64,000 nt of DNA from Clostridium frigoris. GTDB taxonomy: Bacteria > Bacillota > Clostridia > Clostridiales > Clostridiaceae. This document shows, piece after piece, positions 34,469 to 44,215 of the stretch. The stretch spans positions 90,667 to 154,666 of the forward strand of contig NZ_JAHLDV010000006.1 in NCBI RefSeq assembly GCF_018861865.1, given 5' to 3'. The position numbers were made by a program, and so were the translations under genes. Within the stretch, counting starts at the first letter, position 1; each line of letters starts with the position of its first letter. Below the pieces are notes generated by a model. It ran no database searches and had not been told where the DNA came from. It worked only from the letters and a program-made list of their open reading frames with translations.

Positions 34469-35454
34469 ACTCCTGCACCTCCAGCCTCAACGTGACCAAT
34501 TTTATATGCTTTGTCACCTAAATCACTAATTGTCTTTATAATTTTCATAACATCTTTATCTTCAACACATAATACATATCCTATTCCCATATTATATGTG
34601 TTAAACATGTGCTCCTCAGTCACTCCAAGAGACATTAGATGTTTACAGATGTCTGGGGTATTAAAGCTGTTTTTATCAACTACTGCGGTAAACGCTCCAT
34701 TAAACATTCTTGGAATATTTTCATAAAAACCGCCACCAGTTATATGAGCCATTCCTTTTATATCAAATTTATCTAAAAGACTTAATATAGTTTTTACATA
34801 TATTTTTGTTGGAGTTAAAAGAGCATTTCCAATCTTATCTCCATTAAAATCTTCATCTAAATTTGTTATTAACTTTCTAACTAAGGAATACCCATTACTA
34901 TGAAGACCTGAGGACTCAATTCCTACAAGTGAATGTCCGCCTTTAATAGCAGAACCATCAATAATTTTATGTTTATCAACTATTCCTACAGTAAATCCTG
35001 CCATATCATATTCTCCATCGCGATAAAAGCCTGGCATTTCAGCAGTTTCGCCGCCTATTAATGCACAATTAGATTGAATACATCCATTTGACACACCTTT
35101 TACAAGCTGAGCCGATACTTTAGAATCTAATTTACCACAAGCGATATAATCTAAAAAGAAAAGAGGTTTTGCACCATGACAAAGGACATCATTAACACAC
35201 ATAGCAACGCAGTCAATACCTACAGTGTCATATTTTTTCATTCTAAATGCTATATCAAGTTTTGTTCCAACTCCATCAGTACCAGAAACTAAAATAGGAT
35301 TTTTATAACCCTCTCCTATTTCGAACATACCAGCAAAACTTCCTAAATGATTTAAAACACCCTTTGTAAATGTTTCTGCTGCATATTGTTGTATTAACTT
35401 TACTGATTTATATCCTTCTTCAATATTAACACCTGCATCTTTATAAGTTATCAT
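34456..35454 (-). CDS. purM: AIR synthetase, phosphoribosylformylglycinamidine cyclo-ligase (PurM)
   Basis: Step 5, closes the imidazole ring with ATP. 332 residues of the PurM/AIRS fold with YKDAGVNIEEGYKSV, LVSGTDGVGTKLDIA, GGETAEMPGFY and HITGGGFYENIPRM. Complete. The gene overlaps purN by 13 bases and follows purF by 9 bases. Confidence 0.96.
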   Translation of the reverse strand: MITYKDAGVNIEEGYKSVKLIQQYAAETFTKGVLNHLGSFAGMFEIGEGYKNPILVSGTDGVGTKLDIAFRMKKYDTVGIDCVAMCVNDVLCHGAKPLFFLDYIACGKLDSKVSAQLVKGVSNGCIQSNCALIGGETAEMPGFYRDGEYDMAGFTVGIVDKHKIIDGSAIKGGHSLVGIESSGLHSNGYSLVRKLITNLDEDFNGDKIGNALLTPTKIYVKTILSLLDKFDIKGMAHITGGGFYENIPRMFNGAFTAVVDKNSFNTPDICKHLMSLGVTEEHMFNTYNMGIGYVLCVEDKDVMKIIKTISDLGDKAYKIGHVEAGGAGVCLK

Positions 35455-35463
35455 AAATATCCC

Positions 35464-36897
35464 CTACTTTCCTAATTTTTCTTTCTCAGTTTCATATGGA
35501 GCTGATACTGGATATGTACCATTAAAACAACCTAAGCAAAATTCATTATGACCAAGTGTTTTAAGAAGTCCATCTATGCTTAAATATCCGAGACTATCTG
35601 CACCTATCTCTTGTCTTATTTCCTCAACACTAATATTTGAACCTATTAAATCTTTTCTATAAGGCGTATCTATTCCAAAATAACATGGATATTTTACTAC
35701 TGGTGAACAAACCCTAAAATGAACCTCTGTAGCCCCAGCTTTCTTTAAAATGTCAACTAATCTTTTACTTGTAGTTCCACGAACTATTGAATCATCTATT
35801 AAAATAACTCTTTTACCTTCTACATTAATTTTTAGTGCATTTAGTTTTACCGAAACTGCCTTTTCCCGAATTTCTTGAGTTGGACTTATAAAAGTTCTTC
35901 CTACATATCTATTTTTTATAAGGCCTATTCCAAAAGGTATCCCAGAGATTTTAGAATAACCTATTGCTGATGCTAGTCCTGAATCTGGAACTCCTATAAC
36001 CATATCCGCATCCACTGGAGACTCTTTAAATAGCTGTTCTCCAGCCGCAACTCTTGAAGTATATACATTTATTCCATCAATGGTACTGTCTGGTCTTGCA
36101 AAATATATATATTCGAAAGAACATGTTGAATTTTTGGTTTTTTCTGCAAAATTAATAGACGTAAGTCCGGTTTCATCTATCATTACTATTTCACCAGGTT
36201 TTACATCTCTTAAAAATTCTGCACCAACTGCATCAAGTGCACAACTTTCTGATGCTATAACATAACTATTTCCTATTTTACCTAGGCAAAGAGGTCTAAT
36301 ACCATTTTGATCCCTAACGCCTATTAACTTATCTTTTGTAAGCATTACTATTCCATAAGAACCTTTAACAGCTTGTATTGCATCAACTACTGCTTTTTCA
36401 ACACCTTTTTTTGCGCCTCTAGCAATTAGATTAAGTATTACTTCTGAATCTATTGATGTTTGAAACATGTATCCACAATCCTCAAGTAACTCACGGATGA
36501 CTTCTGCATTCACTAAATTACCATTATGAGCTATTGCTATGTCACCTAGTTTAGATTTACTTAAAAGAGGCTGTGCATTTTTCACTTCACTAGATCCTGT
36601 AGTTGAATATCTAACGTGCCCAATAGCCGCATGGCCCTTCATTTTACTAATCATTTGTTTATTAAAAACATCACATACAAGGCCCATAGCCTTTTCACAA
36701 GTAAGAGTAACTCCATCAGAATATACTATTCCAGCACTTTCTTCTCCCCTGTGTTGCAAAGCATAAAGTCCATAATAAGTGAGTGTAGCAACATCTAAAT
36801 CTTTGTCCGTCGCAAAAATTCCAAAAACACCACACTCATCTTTAAACTTATCTTGATCATTAATAGTGACTTCATTTGGTACTATAAATTCACTCAA
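35464..36897 (-). CDS. purF: Amidophosphoribosyltransferase (PurF)
   Basis: First committed step, PRPP and glutamine to phosphoribosylamine. 477 residues. A propeptide of 21 residues precedes the nucleophile Cys in KDECGVFGIF, as in the Bacillus-type enzyme that is cut to expose Cys. The PRPP-binding loop RVILIDDSIVRGTTSKRL and the Fe-S cysteines CSPVVKYPCYFG and LGCFNG are present. It sits between purC and purM in the operon. Confidence 0.96.
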   Translation of the reverse strand: MSEFIVPNEVTINDQDKFKDECGVFGIFATDKDLDVATLTYYGLYALQHRGEESAGIVYSDGVTLTCEKAMGLVCDVFNKQMISKMKGHAAIGHVRYSTTGSSEVKNAQPLLSKSKLGDIAIAHNGNLVNAEVIRELLEDCGYMFQTSIDSEVILNLIARGAKKGVEKAVVDAIQAVKGSYGIVMLTKDKLIGVRDQNGIRPLCLGKIGNSYVIASESCALDAVGAEFLRDVKPGEIVMIDETGLTSINFAEKTKNSTCSFEYIYFARPDSTIDGINVYTSRVAAGEQLFKESPVDADMVIGVPDSGLASAIGYSKISGIPFGIGLIKNRYVGRTFISPTQEIREKAVSVKLNALKINVEGKRVILIDDSIVRGTTSKRLVDILKKAGATEVHFRVCSPVVKYPCYFGIDTPYRKDLIGSNISVEEIRQEIGADSLGYLSIDGLLKTLGHNEFCLGCFNGTYPVSAPYETEKEKLGK

Positions 36898-36971
36898 AGA
36901 AATTCCTCCCTATATGTTAGTTTCTATTCTTTTTTGTTCACTGCTTTTGTGTCTACATTACAACTTGTTTT

Positions 36972-37676
36972 TTATTTAGTAATTCTACTTAATATTTCTT
37001 CATAAGCCTGGGTAACATTTCCTAAATCTCTTCTAAATCTATCTTTATCTAGTTTCTCTCCAGTTTTAACATCCCATAATCTACAAGTATCTGGTGATAT
37101 CTCATCTGCCAAAATTACTTCGCCTTTAAATCTTCCAAATTCTAATTTAAAATCTATTAAATTAATATCTTGTTTTAGGAAAGCCTCTTTTAATATATCA
37201 TTTACTTCAAAAGCCATTTTATATATTTCTCCTAATTCTTCAAAAGTAGTAAGTCCCATAGCTACAGCATGATAATCATTTATAAGAGGATCACCTAAAT
37301 CATCATTTTTATAACTTAATTCAATTACAGTTATTTTAAGCTTACTTCCTTCTTCTATACCATATCGTTTTGCCATGCTACCAGCTGCCACATTTCTTAT
37401 AATTACTTCTAAAGGCACTATTTCAACCTTTTTGCATAATTGTTCTCTATCATTTATTTTCTTAATAAAATGAGTTTTTATACCTTTTTTCTCTAGTAAC
37501 TCATATAACGTAGTAGTTATACTATTATTTAAAATTCCTTTTTTCTCAATTTGACCCTTTTTAGCACCGTTTCCAGCTGTCGCATCATCCTTAAAATATA
37601 CTCTTATTTCATCTTTATTATCTGTACTAAACATTTTTTTAGCTTTTCCCTCATATAATAACACTGAATCTCCCAT
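36972..37676 (-). CDS. purC: SAICAR synthetase (PurC)
   Basis: Condenses CAIR with aspartate. 234 residues: [44 protein letters not shown] and [26 protein letters not shown] [17 protein letters not shown] monofunctional, bacterial-type enzyme. Preceded by purE with 38 bases between, followed by purF with 74. Confidence 0.95.
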   Translation of the reverse strand: MGDSVLLYEGKAKKMFSTDNKDEIRVYFKDDATAGNGAKKGQIEKKGILNNSITTTLYELLEKKGIKTHFIKKINDREQLCKKVEIVPLEVIIRNVAAGSMAKRYGIEEGSKLKITVIELSYKNDDLGDPLINDYHAVAMGLTTFEELGEIYKMAFEVNDILKEAFLKQDINLIDFKLEFGRFKGEVILADEISPDTCRLWDVKTGEKLDKDRFRRDLGNVTQAYEEILSRITK

Positions 37677-37714
37677 TTATAACACTCCTTAGTATATTAA
37701 TTTTTATTTTATCT

Positions 37715-38194
37715 TTAAAATTCTATTTGCTCTTCATTTTCTGATATAAATTTTTCTTTCATTTCTGTTCTATATGTAATTAGCTTATCTTTAAGTTCCA
37801 TGTATTTAAGAGATAAAACTTGAACTGAAAGCATACCAGCATTATAACTGTTATTGATGCCCACAGTAGCTACAGGAATAGCTTTTGGCATCTGAACAAT
37901 TGAAAGTAATGAATCCATACCCCCAAGGGCTGCCTTAATTGGAACTCCAATCACTGGAAGAATGGTCTGTGATGCAATTACTCCTGGAAGATGCGCGGCA
38001 AGGCCTGCTCCAGCTATAATACATTCTACCCCACTATCTTCCATTTCCCTTATTACCTGGGTTAATCTTTCTGGCACTCTGTGAGCTGAGAGAATGTGTA
38101 CTTCATAATCCACTCCAAATTCCTTAAGCGCCATTGCAGCATTTTTCATTATATCTTTATCTGATTTGCTTCCAAATATAATTCCTACCTTCAT
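37715..38194 (-). CDS. purE: N5-CAIR mutase (PurE)
   Basis: First gene after the riboswitch. 159 residues of a class I PurE: GIIFGSKSDKDIMKNA, EVHILSAHRVPERL, IIAGAGLAAHLPGVIASQT and PVIGVPIKAALGGMDSLLS. No purK appears next to it in this window, which suggests either purK elsewhere, or a class II-like use with dissolved CO2. ATG 38194 follows CGGAGGTAAACATTT. Confidence 0.95.
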   Translation of the reverse strand: MKVGIIFGSKSDKDIMKNAAMALKEFGVDYEVHILSAHRVPERLTQVIREMEDSGVECIIAGAGLAAHLPGVIASQTILPVIGVPIKAALGGMDSLLSIVQMPKAIPVATVGINNSYNAGMLSVQVLSLKYMELKDKLITYRTEMKEKFISENEEQIEF

Positions 38195-38240
38195 AAATGT
38201 TTACCTCCGATTATAATAAAACTTTTTACTTTATTATTTT

Positions 38241-38288
38241 TAAGTAAAAAAAATTACACCATTAAAAAAGTTATTTTAATGGTGTAAT
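38241..38288 (-). terminator. Riboswitch-controlled intrinsic terminator upstream of purE
   Basis: On the minus strand ATTACACCATTAAAA pairs perfectly with its 15-base complement (38253-38267 with 38274-38288; loop 6) and runs into TTTTTTTACTTA. The 5' arm can instead pair with the riboswitch P1 3' strand (ATTGGTGAAT), which gives an antiterminator. Confidence 0.88.
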
Positions 38289-38334
38289 CCTGAATTAGGA
38301 GTCTATTTCATTCCCCTTTATAATGTCAATTCAA

Positions 38335-38411
38335 GATTCACCAATAGTGAGAAGTTAACGGCCTCTCGTAGAAACATCTAAGCCATATCCTTAGAAATAT
38401 ATCGATGAACT
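38335..38411 (-). promoter_or_regulatory. Purine riboswitch (guanine class) in the purL-purE gap
   Basis: The minus strand carries the whole aptamer. P2 is TCTAAG-GATATGG-CTTAGA, J2/3 is the conserved GTTTCTAC, P3 is GAGAG with CTTCTC around CCGTTAA, and the J3/1 CACTAT has C at the position that sets guanine rather than adenine specificity. P1 pairs TTCATCGATA with TATTGGTGAA through G-U wobbles. It precedes a strong terminator and purE, so guanine or hypoxanthine should shut off purECFMNHD. Specificity is inferred from the C74-equivalent residue. Confidence 0.92.
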
Positions 38412-38502
38412 AATATTTGTTTTTTCCCTAATTTATGTTTTAATGTTACCATCTATTTTTAAATAAGTCAATGCATTAATCTTGATAATATTATTATTGT
38501 TC

Positions 38503-38524
38503 GTGTTTATATTGATATAAACAC
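38503..38524. repeat. Perfect 22-base palindrome downstream of purL
   Basis: GTGTTTATAT-TG-ATATAAACAC lies 36 bases after the purL stop. There is no T-run on the minus strand, so it is not a simple terminator; it may be an mRNA-stabilising hairpin or an operator. Confidence 0.6.
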
Positions 38525-38559
38525 AAATAACTACATTTTGTCGATTTATCGTTCGTATT

Positions 38560-41500
38560 TTATTTAAAGTAGTTTACTCCAGCATCAAATATCTTTTGAT
38601 CCTTATTTCCAATAACATTCACTAAAGTGTTAACTCCAACTCTTTCCGAATGACCCATCTTACCAAAGATTCTTCCATCCAAACTTGTAATTCCCTCTAT
38701 AGCATGTTTTGAACCATTAGGATTAAAGTTTATATCATAACTTGCAGCACCATCAAAGTCTACATATTGAGTGGCTACTTGCCCATTTACAAATAATTTT
38801 TTAATCACATCATCATTTGCTACAAATCTGCCCTCGCCATGTGAGACTGGAATAGAATGCACATCCCCAACTTTTACATTACTAAGCCAAGGAGACAAGT
38901 TTGAAATTATTTTAGTTTGTACAACACAAGATACATGTCTTCCAATTTCGTTGTACGTTAATGTTGGGCTGTCTGGTGTTATATCGGTTATTTTTCCATA
39001 AGGGAGAAGTCCAAGTTTTATTAACGCCTGAAATCCGTTGCAAATTCCAAGCATCAATCCATCTCTTTGCTCTAATAATTCACTAATACTTTCACTTATT
39101 ATAGGATTTCTAAAAAATGTAGCTATAAATTTACCAGAGCCATCTGGTTCATCACCAGCACTAAATCCACCTGGTAGCATAACAATTTGAGATTTTTTTA
39201 TCTTTTGTGCTATAGCTTTTATAGATTCCTCAATATGTTTTGCTGAGAGATTGTTTATTACCATAATTTCTACTTCAGCACCAGCTTTCTCAAAAGCCCT
39301 CATAGAATCATATTCACAATTAGTTCCTGGGAACACTGGAATTATAACTTTAGGTTTTGCTATTTTAATAGCCGGAACTAATTTTAATTTAGAATTTTCA
39401 ATACTTATATAATTTTGCTCAATTTTATTATCTACTTTTGTGCTATTTACTTTTGTACTATTTACCTTTGTATTAAATACACTTTCTAAAGGTTCTTCCC
39501 AATTACTTAAAGCTTCTTCTAAACTAATAGTTTCCCCTAAGACTTTAATAACTGGTTCAACCGTTGTATGCCCAAGTATTTGAATATTTGAACTTTCCTT
39601 TGTTAGGACATCAAGCACATCATTATCAACTTCCATAACTATGCTGCCATAGTTTTCTTTAAATATATCCTCTACATTAACATCATTTGCAAACGTAAAT
39701 CCTATATTATTACCAAAACTCATTTTTGATATAACCTCTGTAAGTCCACCCATTCCAACTGCATAACTAGACATTACTTTACCACTACTAATTAATTTTT
39801 TTACTAATTTATAATTTGTACGAAGTTTTTCAAAATCAGGTAATCCATCTTCACCTATAGTTGCATAAATTAAAACAACCTGACTATTTCCTTTTTTAAA
39901 TTCTGGGGATATAACCTTATCTGTATTTATAACATCTACAGCAAATGATACCAAAGTCGGTGGTACATTCATTTCATTAAAGGTACCTGACATACTATCT
40001 TTTCCACCAATTGCAGCTATACTAAATTCTTTTTGAACATGAAGTGCTCCTAAAAGAGCTGAAAATGGCTTACCCCATTTATAAGGTTCTTTTGCTAATT
40101 TTTGAAAGTATTCCTGGAATGTTAACTTAATATTCTCGAAATCACCACCACTTGCAACTACCTTTGTTACAGAATCAATTACTGCATAAGCAGCTCCATG
40201 GAATGGACTCCAATTTGCTAATTTAGGATTATATCCATAAGCCATTATTGTACCTGTGTTAGTATCTCCGCTTAGTACAGGTAATTTTGCTATCATAGAT
40301 TGAATTGGTGTTTTTTGATATTTCCCACCGAAAGGCATAAGTACTGTTCCTGCACCTATAGTGCTATCAAATCTCTCTGATAATCCCTTTTTACTGCAAA
40401 CATTTAAGTCTGATAATGTAGAGTTCCATAAAGATTTTATTGATTTAGCTTCACTTAAACTTTTTGATGCATTCTTTGTAAAGTAGTATTCATCCTCTTT
40501 AGGTGTTGCTATTTTTACATCTGCATGTTGCTTAACTCCATTGGTATCAAGGAAACTTCTACTTACATCAACTATAGTTTTACCCTTCCATACCATTTTA
40601 AGTCTATTATCGTTAGTAATTAAAGCCACTTCTACAGCCTCTAAATTTTCTTCTTCTGATAGTTTTATAAATACACTAGCGTCTTCTTTCCTAACTACAA
40701 CAGCCATCCGTTCTTGAGATTCTGATATAGCAAGCTCTGTACCATCTAGCCCTTCATATTTCTTAGTGACTTTATCCAAATTTATTATAAGTGCATCTGC
40801 AAGTTCTCCTATAGCTACCGATACTCCACCTGCACCAAAATCATTACATCTTTTTATAAGTTTAGTAACCTTTGGGTTTCTAAATAGCCTTTGAATTTTT
40901 CTTTCTGTAGGCGCATTACCCTTTTGAACTTCTGCTCCTGAATCTAGTAGTGAGCTTTCGCTATGTTGCTTAGATGACCCTGTAGCACCACCACATCCAT
41001 CACGTCCTGTTTTACCACCTAAAAGTATAACTACGTCAGACGCAACAGGTTCCTCGCGCACTACGTTGCTATAAGGCGCTGCTCCAATAACTGCTCCTAC
41101 TTCCATTCTTTTAGCTACAAATCCTTCATCATATACCTCAGAAACAAGTCCTGTAGCAAGCCCTATTTGATTTCCATATGAACTAAATCCATGAGCAGCC
41201 TCAAGAGTAATTTTTCTTTGAGGTAATTTTCCTTTTATAGTATCTGAAATTTTTGCTCTTGGATCACCACTTCCTGTAACACGCATTGCCTGATACACAT
41301 AACTTCTACCGGATAATGGATCTCTTATTGATCCACCTAGGCAAGTTGCTGCGCCACCAAAAGGTTCTATTTCTGTAGGATGATTATGAGTTTCATTTTT
41401 AAACATTACAAGCCATTTTTCTTTTTTATTATCAATATTTGCATCAACAACTATACTACAAGCGTTGATTTCGTCTGAAACATCAAGATCCTGTAATTTT

Positions 41501-42369
41501 CCTTGTTTTCTTAAATCCTTCATACCAATAACAGCCATATCCATTAATGTTACGTCTCTAGTAGTAGCGCCGTATACAAAATCTCTAGTATCTAAATATT
41601 CTTTATAAGCCATCTTAATTGGTTTAGAATATTTTCCTTCTTCAATGCACACATCTTCAATTACAGTATTAAAAGTTGTATGCCTACAATGATCTGACCA
41701 ATATGTATCAATGACTTTTATCTCTGTTATAGTTGGATTTCTCTTCTCAGTTTCTCTAAAATAATCACTACAATATTTCAAATCCTCAAAACTCATAGCA
41801 AGTCCATTACTTTTTAAAAAATCTGTTAACTGACCATCATTCATATTAATAAATGATTCTACTATTTTAACCTGCTCTGGTTCATTAAAACTCTGCTGTA
41901 AATCCATAGGTTTTTCTAAGCTTGCTTCTCTAGAATCTACAGCATTTATGCAGTATTCTTTAATCTTATCTAATTCACTGATGCTAACATTTCCTTTTAA
42001 TAATATAAGTCTTGCTGTTTTAACTATATGTTTATCCTCTTGTGTTAAAATTTGAATGCACTGAGCAGCCGAATCTGCTCTCTGATCATATTGACCTGGC
42101 AAAAATTCAATAGCGAATATTGTATTATAATCCTTCATCTCTAATTCTTCATCATAAACATCATCAACTGTAGGCTCTGAAAAGACAGTATTTTTTGACA
42201 ATTGATATTGATCTTGTGTTATTCCTGTAACATCATATCTACTGACTAACCTAAGTCCATCAAGGCTTTCTATACCTAGATTTTTTTTTATATCCCTTAG
42301 TATTTTCCCACCTTCAATATCATAGTTCGTTTTTTTCTCAACATATAACCTATATATCTTATTTTTCAT
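38560..42369 (-). CDS. purL: Phosphoribosylformylglycinamidine synthase (large PurL)
   Basis: Step 4, FGAR to FGAM. A 1269-residue single chain with synthetase and glutaminase domains. The synthetase part includes ETHNHPTEIEPFGGAATCLGG and GGKTGRDGCGGATGSS. The glutaminase has VFPGTNCEYDS, the nucleophile cysteine in GICNGFQAL, and the histidine region SHGEGRF. The start ATG 42369 follows TTGGAGGTATTAATC. A linker of three STKVN-type repeats precedes the glutaminase. Unlike many Firmicutes, which use small PurL/Q/S, this is the clostridial large type. It sits upstream of the riboswitch and so may escape it. Confidence 0.96.
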   Translation of the reverse strand: MKNKIYRLYVEKKTNYDIEGGKILRDIKKNLGIESLDGLRLVSRYDVTGITQDQYQLSKNTVFSEPTVDDVYDEELEMKDYNTIFAIEFLPGQYDQRADSAAQCIQILTQEDKHIVKTARLILLKGNVSISELDKIKEYCINAVDSREASLEKPMDLQQSFNEPEQVKIVESFINMNDGQLTDFLKSNGLAMSFEDLKYCSDYFRETEKRNPTITEIKVIDTYWSDHCRHTTFNTVIEDVCIEEGKYSKPIKMAYKEYLDTRDFVYGATTRDVTLMDMAVIGMKDLRKQGKLQDLDVSDEINACSIVVDANIDNKKEKWLVMFKNETHNHPTEIEPFGGAATCLGGSIRDPLSGRSYVYQAMRVTGSGDPRAKISDTIKGKLPQRKITLEAAHGFSSYGNQIGLATGLVSEVYDEGFVAKRMEVGAVIGAAPYSNVVREEPVASDVVILLGGKTGRDGCGGATGSSKQHSESSLLDSGAEVQKGNAPTERKIQRLFRNPKVTKLIKRCNDFGAGGVSVAIGELADALIINLDKVTKKYEGLDGTELAISESQERMAVVVRKEDASVFIKLSEEENLEAVEVALITNDNRLKMVWKGKTIVDVSRSFLDTNGVKQHADVKIATPKEDEYYFTKNASKSLSEAKSIKSLWNSTLSDLNVCSKKGLSERFDSTIGAGTVLMPFGGKYQKTPIQSMIAKLPVLSGDTNTGTIMAYGYNPKLANWSPFHGAAYAVIDSVTKVVASGGDFENIKLTFQEYFQKLAKEPYKWGKPFSALLGALHVQKEFSIAAIGGKDSMSGTFNEMNVPPTLVSFAVDVINTDKVISPEFKKGNSQVVLIYATIGEDGLPDFEKLRTNYKLVKKLISSGKVMSSYAVGMGGLTEVISKMSFGNNIGFTFANDVNVEDIFKENYGSIVMEVDNDVLDVLTKESSNIQILGHTTVEPVIKVLGETISLEEALSNWEEPLESVFNTKVNSTKVNSTKVDNKIEQNYISIENSKLKLVPAIKIAKPKVIIPVFPGTNCEYDSMRAFEKAGAEVEIMVINNLSAKHIEESIKAIAQKIKKSQIVMLPGGFSAGDEPDGSGKFIATFFRNPIISESISELLEQRDGLMLGICNGFQALIKLGLLPYGKITDITPDSPTLTYNEIGRHVSCVVQTKIISNLSPWLSNVKVGDVHSIPVSHGEGRFVANDDVIKKLFVNGQVATQYVDFDGAASYDINFNPNGSKHAIEGITSLDGRIFGKMGHSERVGVNTLVNVIGNKDQKIFDAGVNYFK
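39434..39478 (-). repeat. In-frame 15-base tandem repeat in purL
   Basis: Three adjacent units of about 15 bases, the first two differing at one base and the third more diverged (ACTTTTGTGCTATTT, ACTTTTGTACTATTT, ACCTTTGTATTAAAT on the plus strand), encode NSTKVNSTKVN-like repeats in the linker between synthetase and glutaminase parts. Confidence 0.8.
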
Positions 42370-42397
42370 GATTAATACCTCCAAAAATTAAATTTAT

Positions 42398-42433
42398 ACG
42401 AATATTAAACATTATTTATCTTTTATAATTCGT
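42398..42433 (-). promoter_or_regulatory. Candidate operator upstream of purL
   Basis: ACGAATATTAAA faces TTTATAATTCGT across a 12-base gap, an imperfect inverted repeat with CGAA cores. It lies between a possible promoter (ATGACC, then TATATT/TATAAT about 17-18 bases on) and the purL ribosome binding site. PurR boxes also have CGAA cores, but the spacing and flanks do not fully fit. Confidence 0.35.
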
Positions 42434-42541
42434 TATAATAAGATTATAATATACTTCATCCAATTATAAAAGGTCATTTTGGAATAAAATTTTTTTATAT
42501 TGATAATATTTCATTTTTTAAGTTGATAATACAAAAATACA

Positions 42542-42578
42542 AAATGGAGGATAGCCTTCATTAAGCTATCCCCCATTT
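42542..42578. terminator. Hairpin terminator between the AGCS symporter and purL
   Basis: AAATGGAGGATAGC pairs with GCTATCCCCCATTT with one mismatch. On the minus strand it is downstream of the symporter gene (ending 42602). Confidence 0.8.
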
Positions 42579-42601
42579 ATTATGAATTTATACTATGTTA
42601 T

Positions 42602-43945
42602 CTAATTTTTCTCTTCAAAATCATCTTCATAATTTTTTAAGCTCTTTTTAACTAAAGCTCCAAGTCCTAATAATGCAAGTAAATTTGGTATAACCATTAA
42701 TCCATTAAAAGTATCTGCAAGTTCCCATACTAATTCAACTTTTAGAGATGCTCCTAACACTATAAATACTAAGACTAACCACCTATATGTAGTTAACGCT
42801 TTTTTACCAAATAAGTATTTAACATTAGCTTCTCCAAAGAAATACCAAGCTACTATGGTAGAAAAAGCAAAGAAGAATAATGCTATAGCTACAAATGGTC
42901 CTCCAAAACTTCCCATTCCACTGGTAAACGCCTTTTGAGTTAAATCTATACCAGTAGTTTTTCCATCTAATGCACCTGTAGTTAATATAACAAGTGCAGT
43001 TAATGTTAAAATTACAAATGTATCAATAAATACACAAACTATAGCTACCAATCCTTGTTCAGCTGGATGGTTAACTTTTGCAAGTGCATGTGCATGTGGT
43101 GTCGATCCCATTCCAGCTTCATTAGAGAATAACCCTCTTGCAATGCCGTACCTCATAGCTTCTTTTACTCCTACTCCAATTAACCCACCTGTAGCAGCCT
43201 TAGGGTTAAATGCCCCTACAAATATCATTTTAAAGGCTTGTCCTACATTAGTAAAATTCATTATAATGATTGCTAAACTACCTATTATATAAAATAAAGC
43301 CATAACTGGAACTACCTTTTCAGTGAAGGATGCAATACGACCTACCCCTCCAATAAAAATCATGCCTGCTAGTGCTGCAACTATAACACCAACCATTATA
43401 CGAATATTAGTATTTGAACTTATTGCTGCACTTATTGAATTAGATTGTACCATGTTACCTATAAATCCCAAGGCAATTATTATAGTTACTGAAAAAAATG
43501 CAGCCAACTTTTTACTTTTAAGCCCTTTACTAATGTAGTATGCTGGGCCTCCTGTCATCTCACCATTAACTTTCTGTTTAAATTTTTGACCTAGCACTGC
43601 TTCCGCAAAAATAGTTGCCATGCCAAAGAAAGCACTTAACCACATCCAGAATATAGCCCCTGGTCCTCCTGATGCAATAGCAGTTGCTGCTCCTGCTAAA
43701 TTTCCTGTTCCTACTTGAGCCGCTATTGAGGTTGTCATTGCCTGAAAAGATGACATTCCATCCTTCCCTGCTTTATGCCCAAATTTAACACCTCCAAAAG
43801 TTTTTTTCATGGCTTGTTTAAATTTTCTAACTTGTACAAATTTTAAAGTTATAGTAAAATAAATTCCAGTACCACATAACAGAAATATTAATATGTATCC
43901 CCACAAAATATCGTTGATACTTTTAACAATTGATAATAAGTCCAT
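42602..43945 (-). CDS. Alanine/glycine:cation symporter (AGCS family)
   Basis: 447 residues with about eleven membrane segments. The family signature GTGNLAGAATAIASGGPGAIFWMW lies at about residues 77-100, and the long GMATIFAEAVLGQKFK stretch follows. Sodium- or proton-driven uptake of alanine or glycine into the cell; glycine supply would fit the neighbouring purine operon, though that is only an inference. Complete. Start ATG follows GAAGGAGAGTGTATTT. Confidence 0.93.
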   Translation of the reverse strand: MDLLSIVKSINDILWGYILIFLLCGTGIYFTITLKFVQVRKFKQAMKKTFGGVKFGHKAGKDGMSSFQAMTTSIAAQVGTGNLAGAATAIASGGPGAIFWMWLSAFFGMATIFAEAVLGQKFKQKVNGEMTGGPAYYISKGLKSKKLAAFFSVTIIIALGFIGNMVQSNSISAAISSNTNIRIMVGVIVAALAGMIFIGGVGRIASFTEKVVPVMALFYIIGSLAIIIMNFTNVGQAFKMIFVGAFNPKAATGGLIGVGVKEAMRYGIARGLFSNEAGMGSTPHAHALAKVNHPAEQGLVAIVCVFIDTFVILTLTALVILTTGALDGKTTGIDLTQKAFTSGMGSFGGPFVAIALFFFAFSTIVAWYFFGEANVKYLFGKKALTTYRWLVLVFIVLGASLKVELVWELADTFNGLMVIPNLLALLGLGALVKKSLKNYEDDFEEKN

Positions 43946-44169
43946 AAATACACTCTCCTTCTAGTTGTTAAAACCCATTTTGCATTAAAAGAAATCATAT
44001 GCATAGAAATAATTCTAAATAAATTATTACTCCAAATTTCTTTTAGGTGACTATACCATATTTTTCATTTTTATTCAATTTATTTATTTTATACTAATAA
44101 AGTTATCTCTTACTTTTTAGTTATTAACATATTTATATAATTAATTTTATAATTTGTATTTTTCTATAA

Positions 44170-44197
44170 AATAAAAAAAACTCACCCTAAGGTGAGT
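44170..44197 (-). terminator. Terminator of the RNase P RNA gene
   Basis: ACTCACC pairs with GGTGAGT across a 4-base loop and is followed on the minus strand by eight T residues. Confidence 0.85.
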
Positions 44198-44215
44198 ACT
44201 TTTCTATATTTAGTG

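Noticed and set aside
43946..44170. Possible glycine riboswitch before the AGCS symporter
   Set aside because: No tandem glycine aptamer motif is visible in the AT-rich leader.
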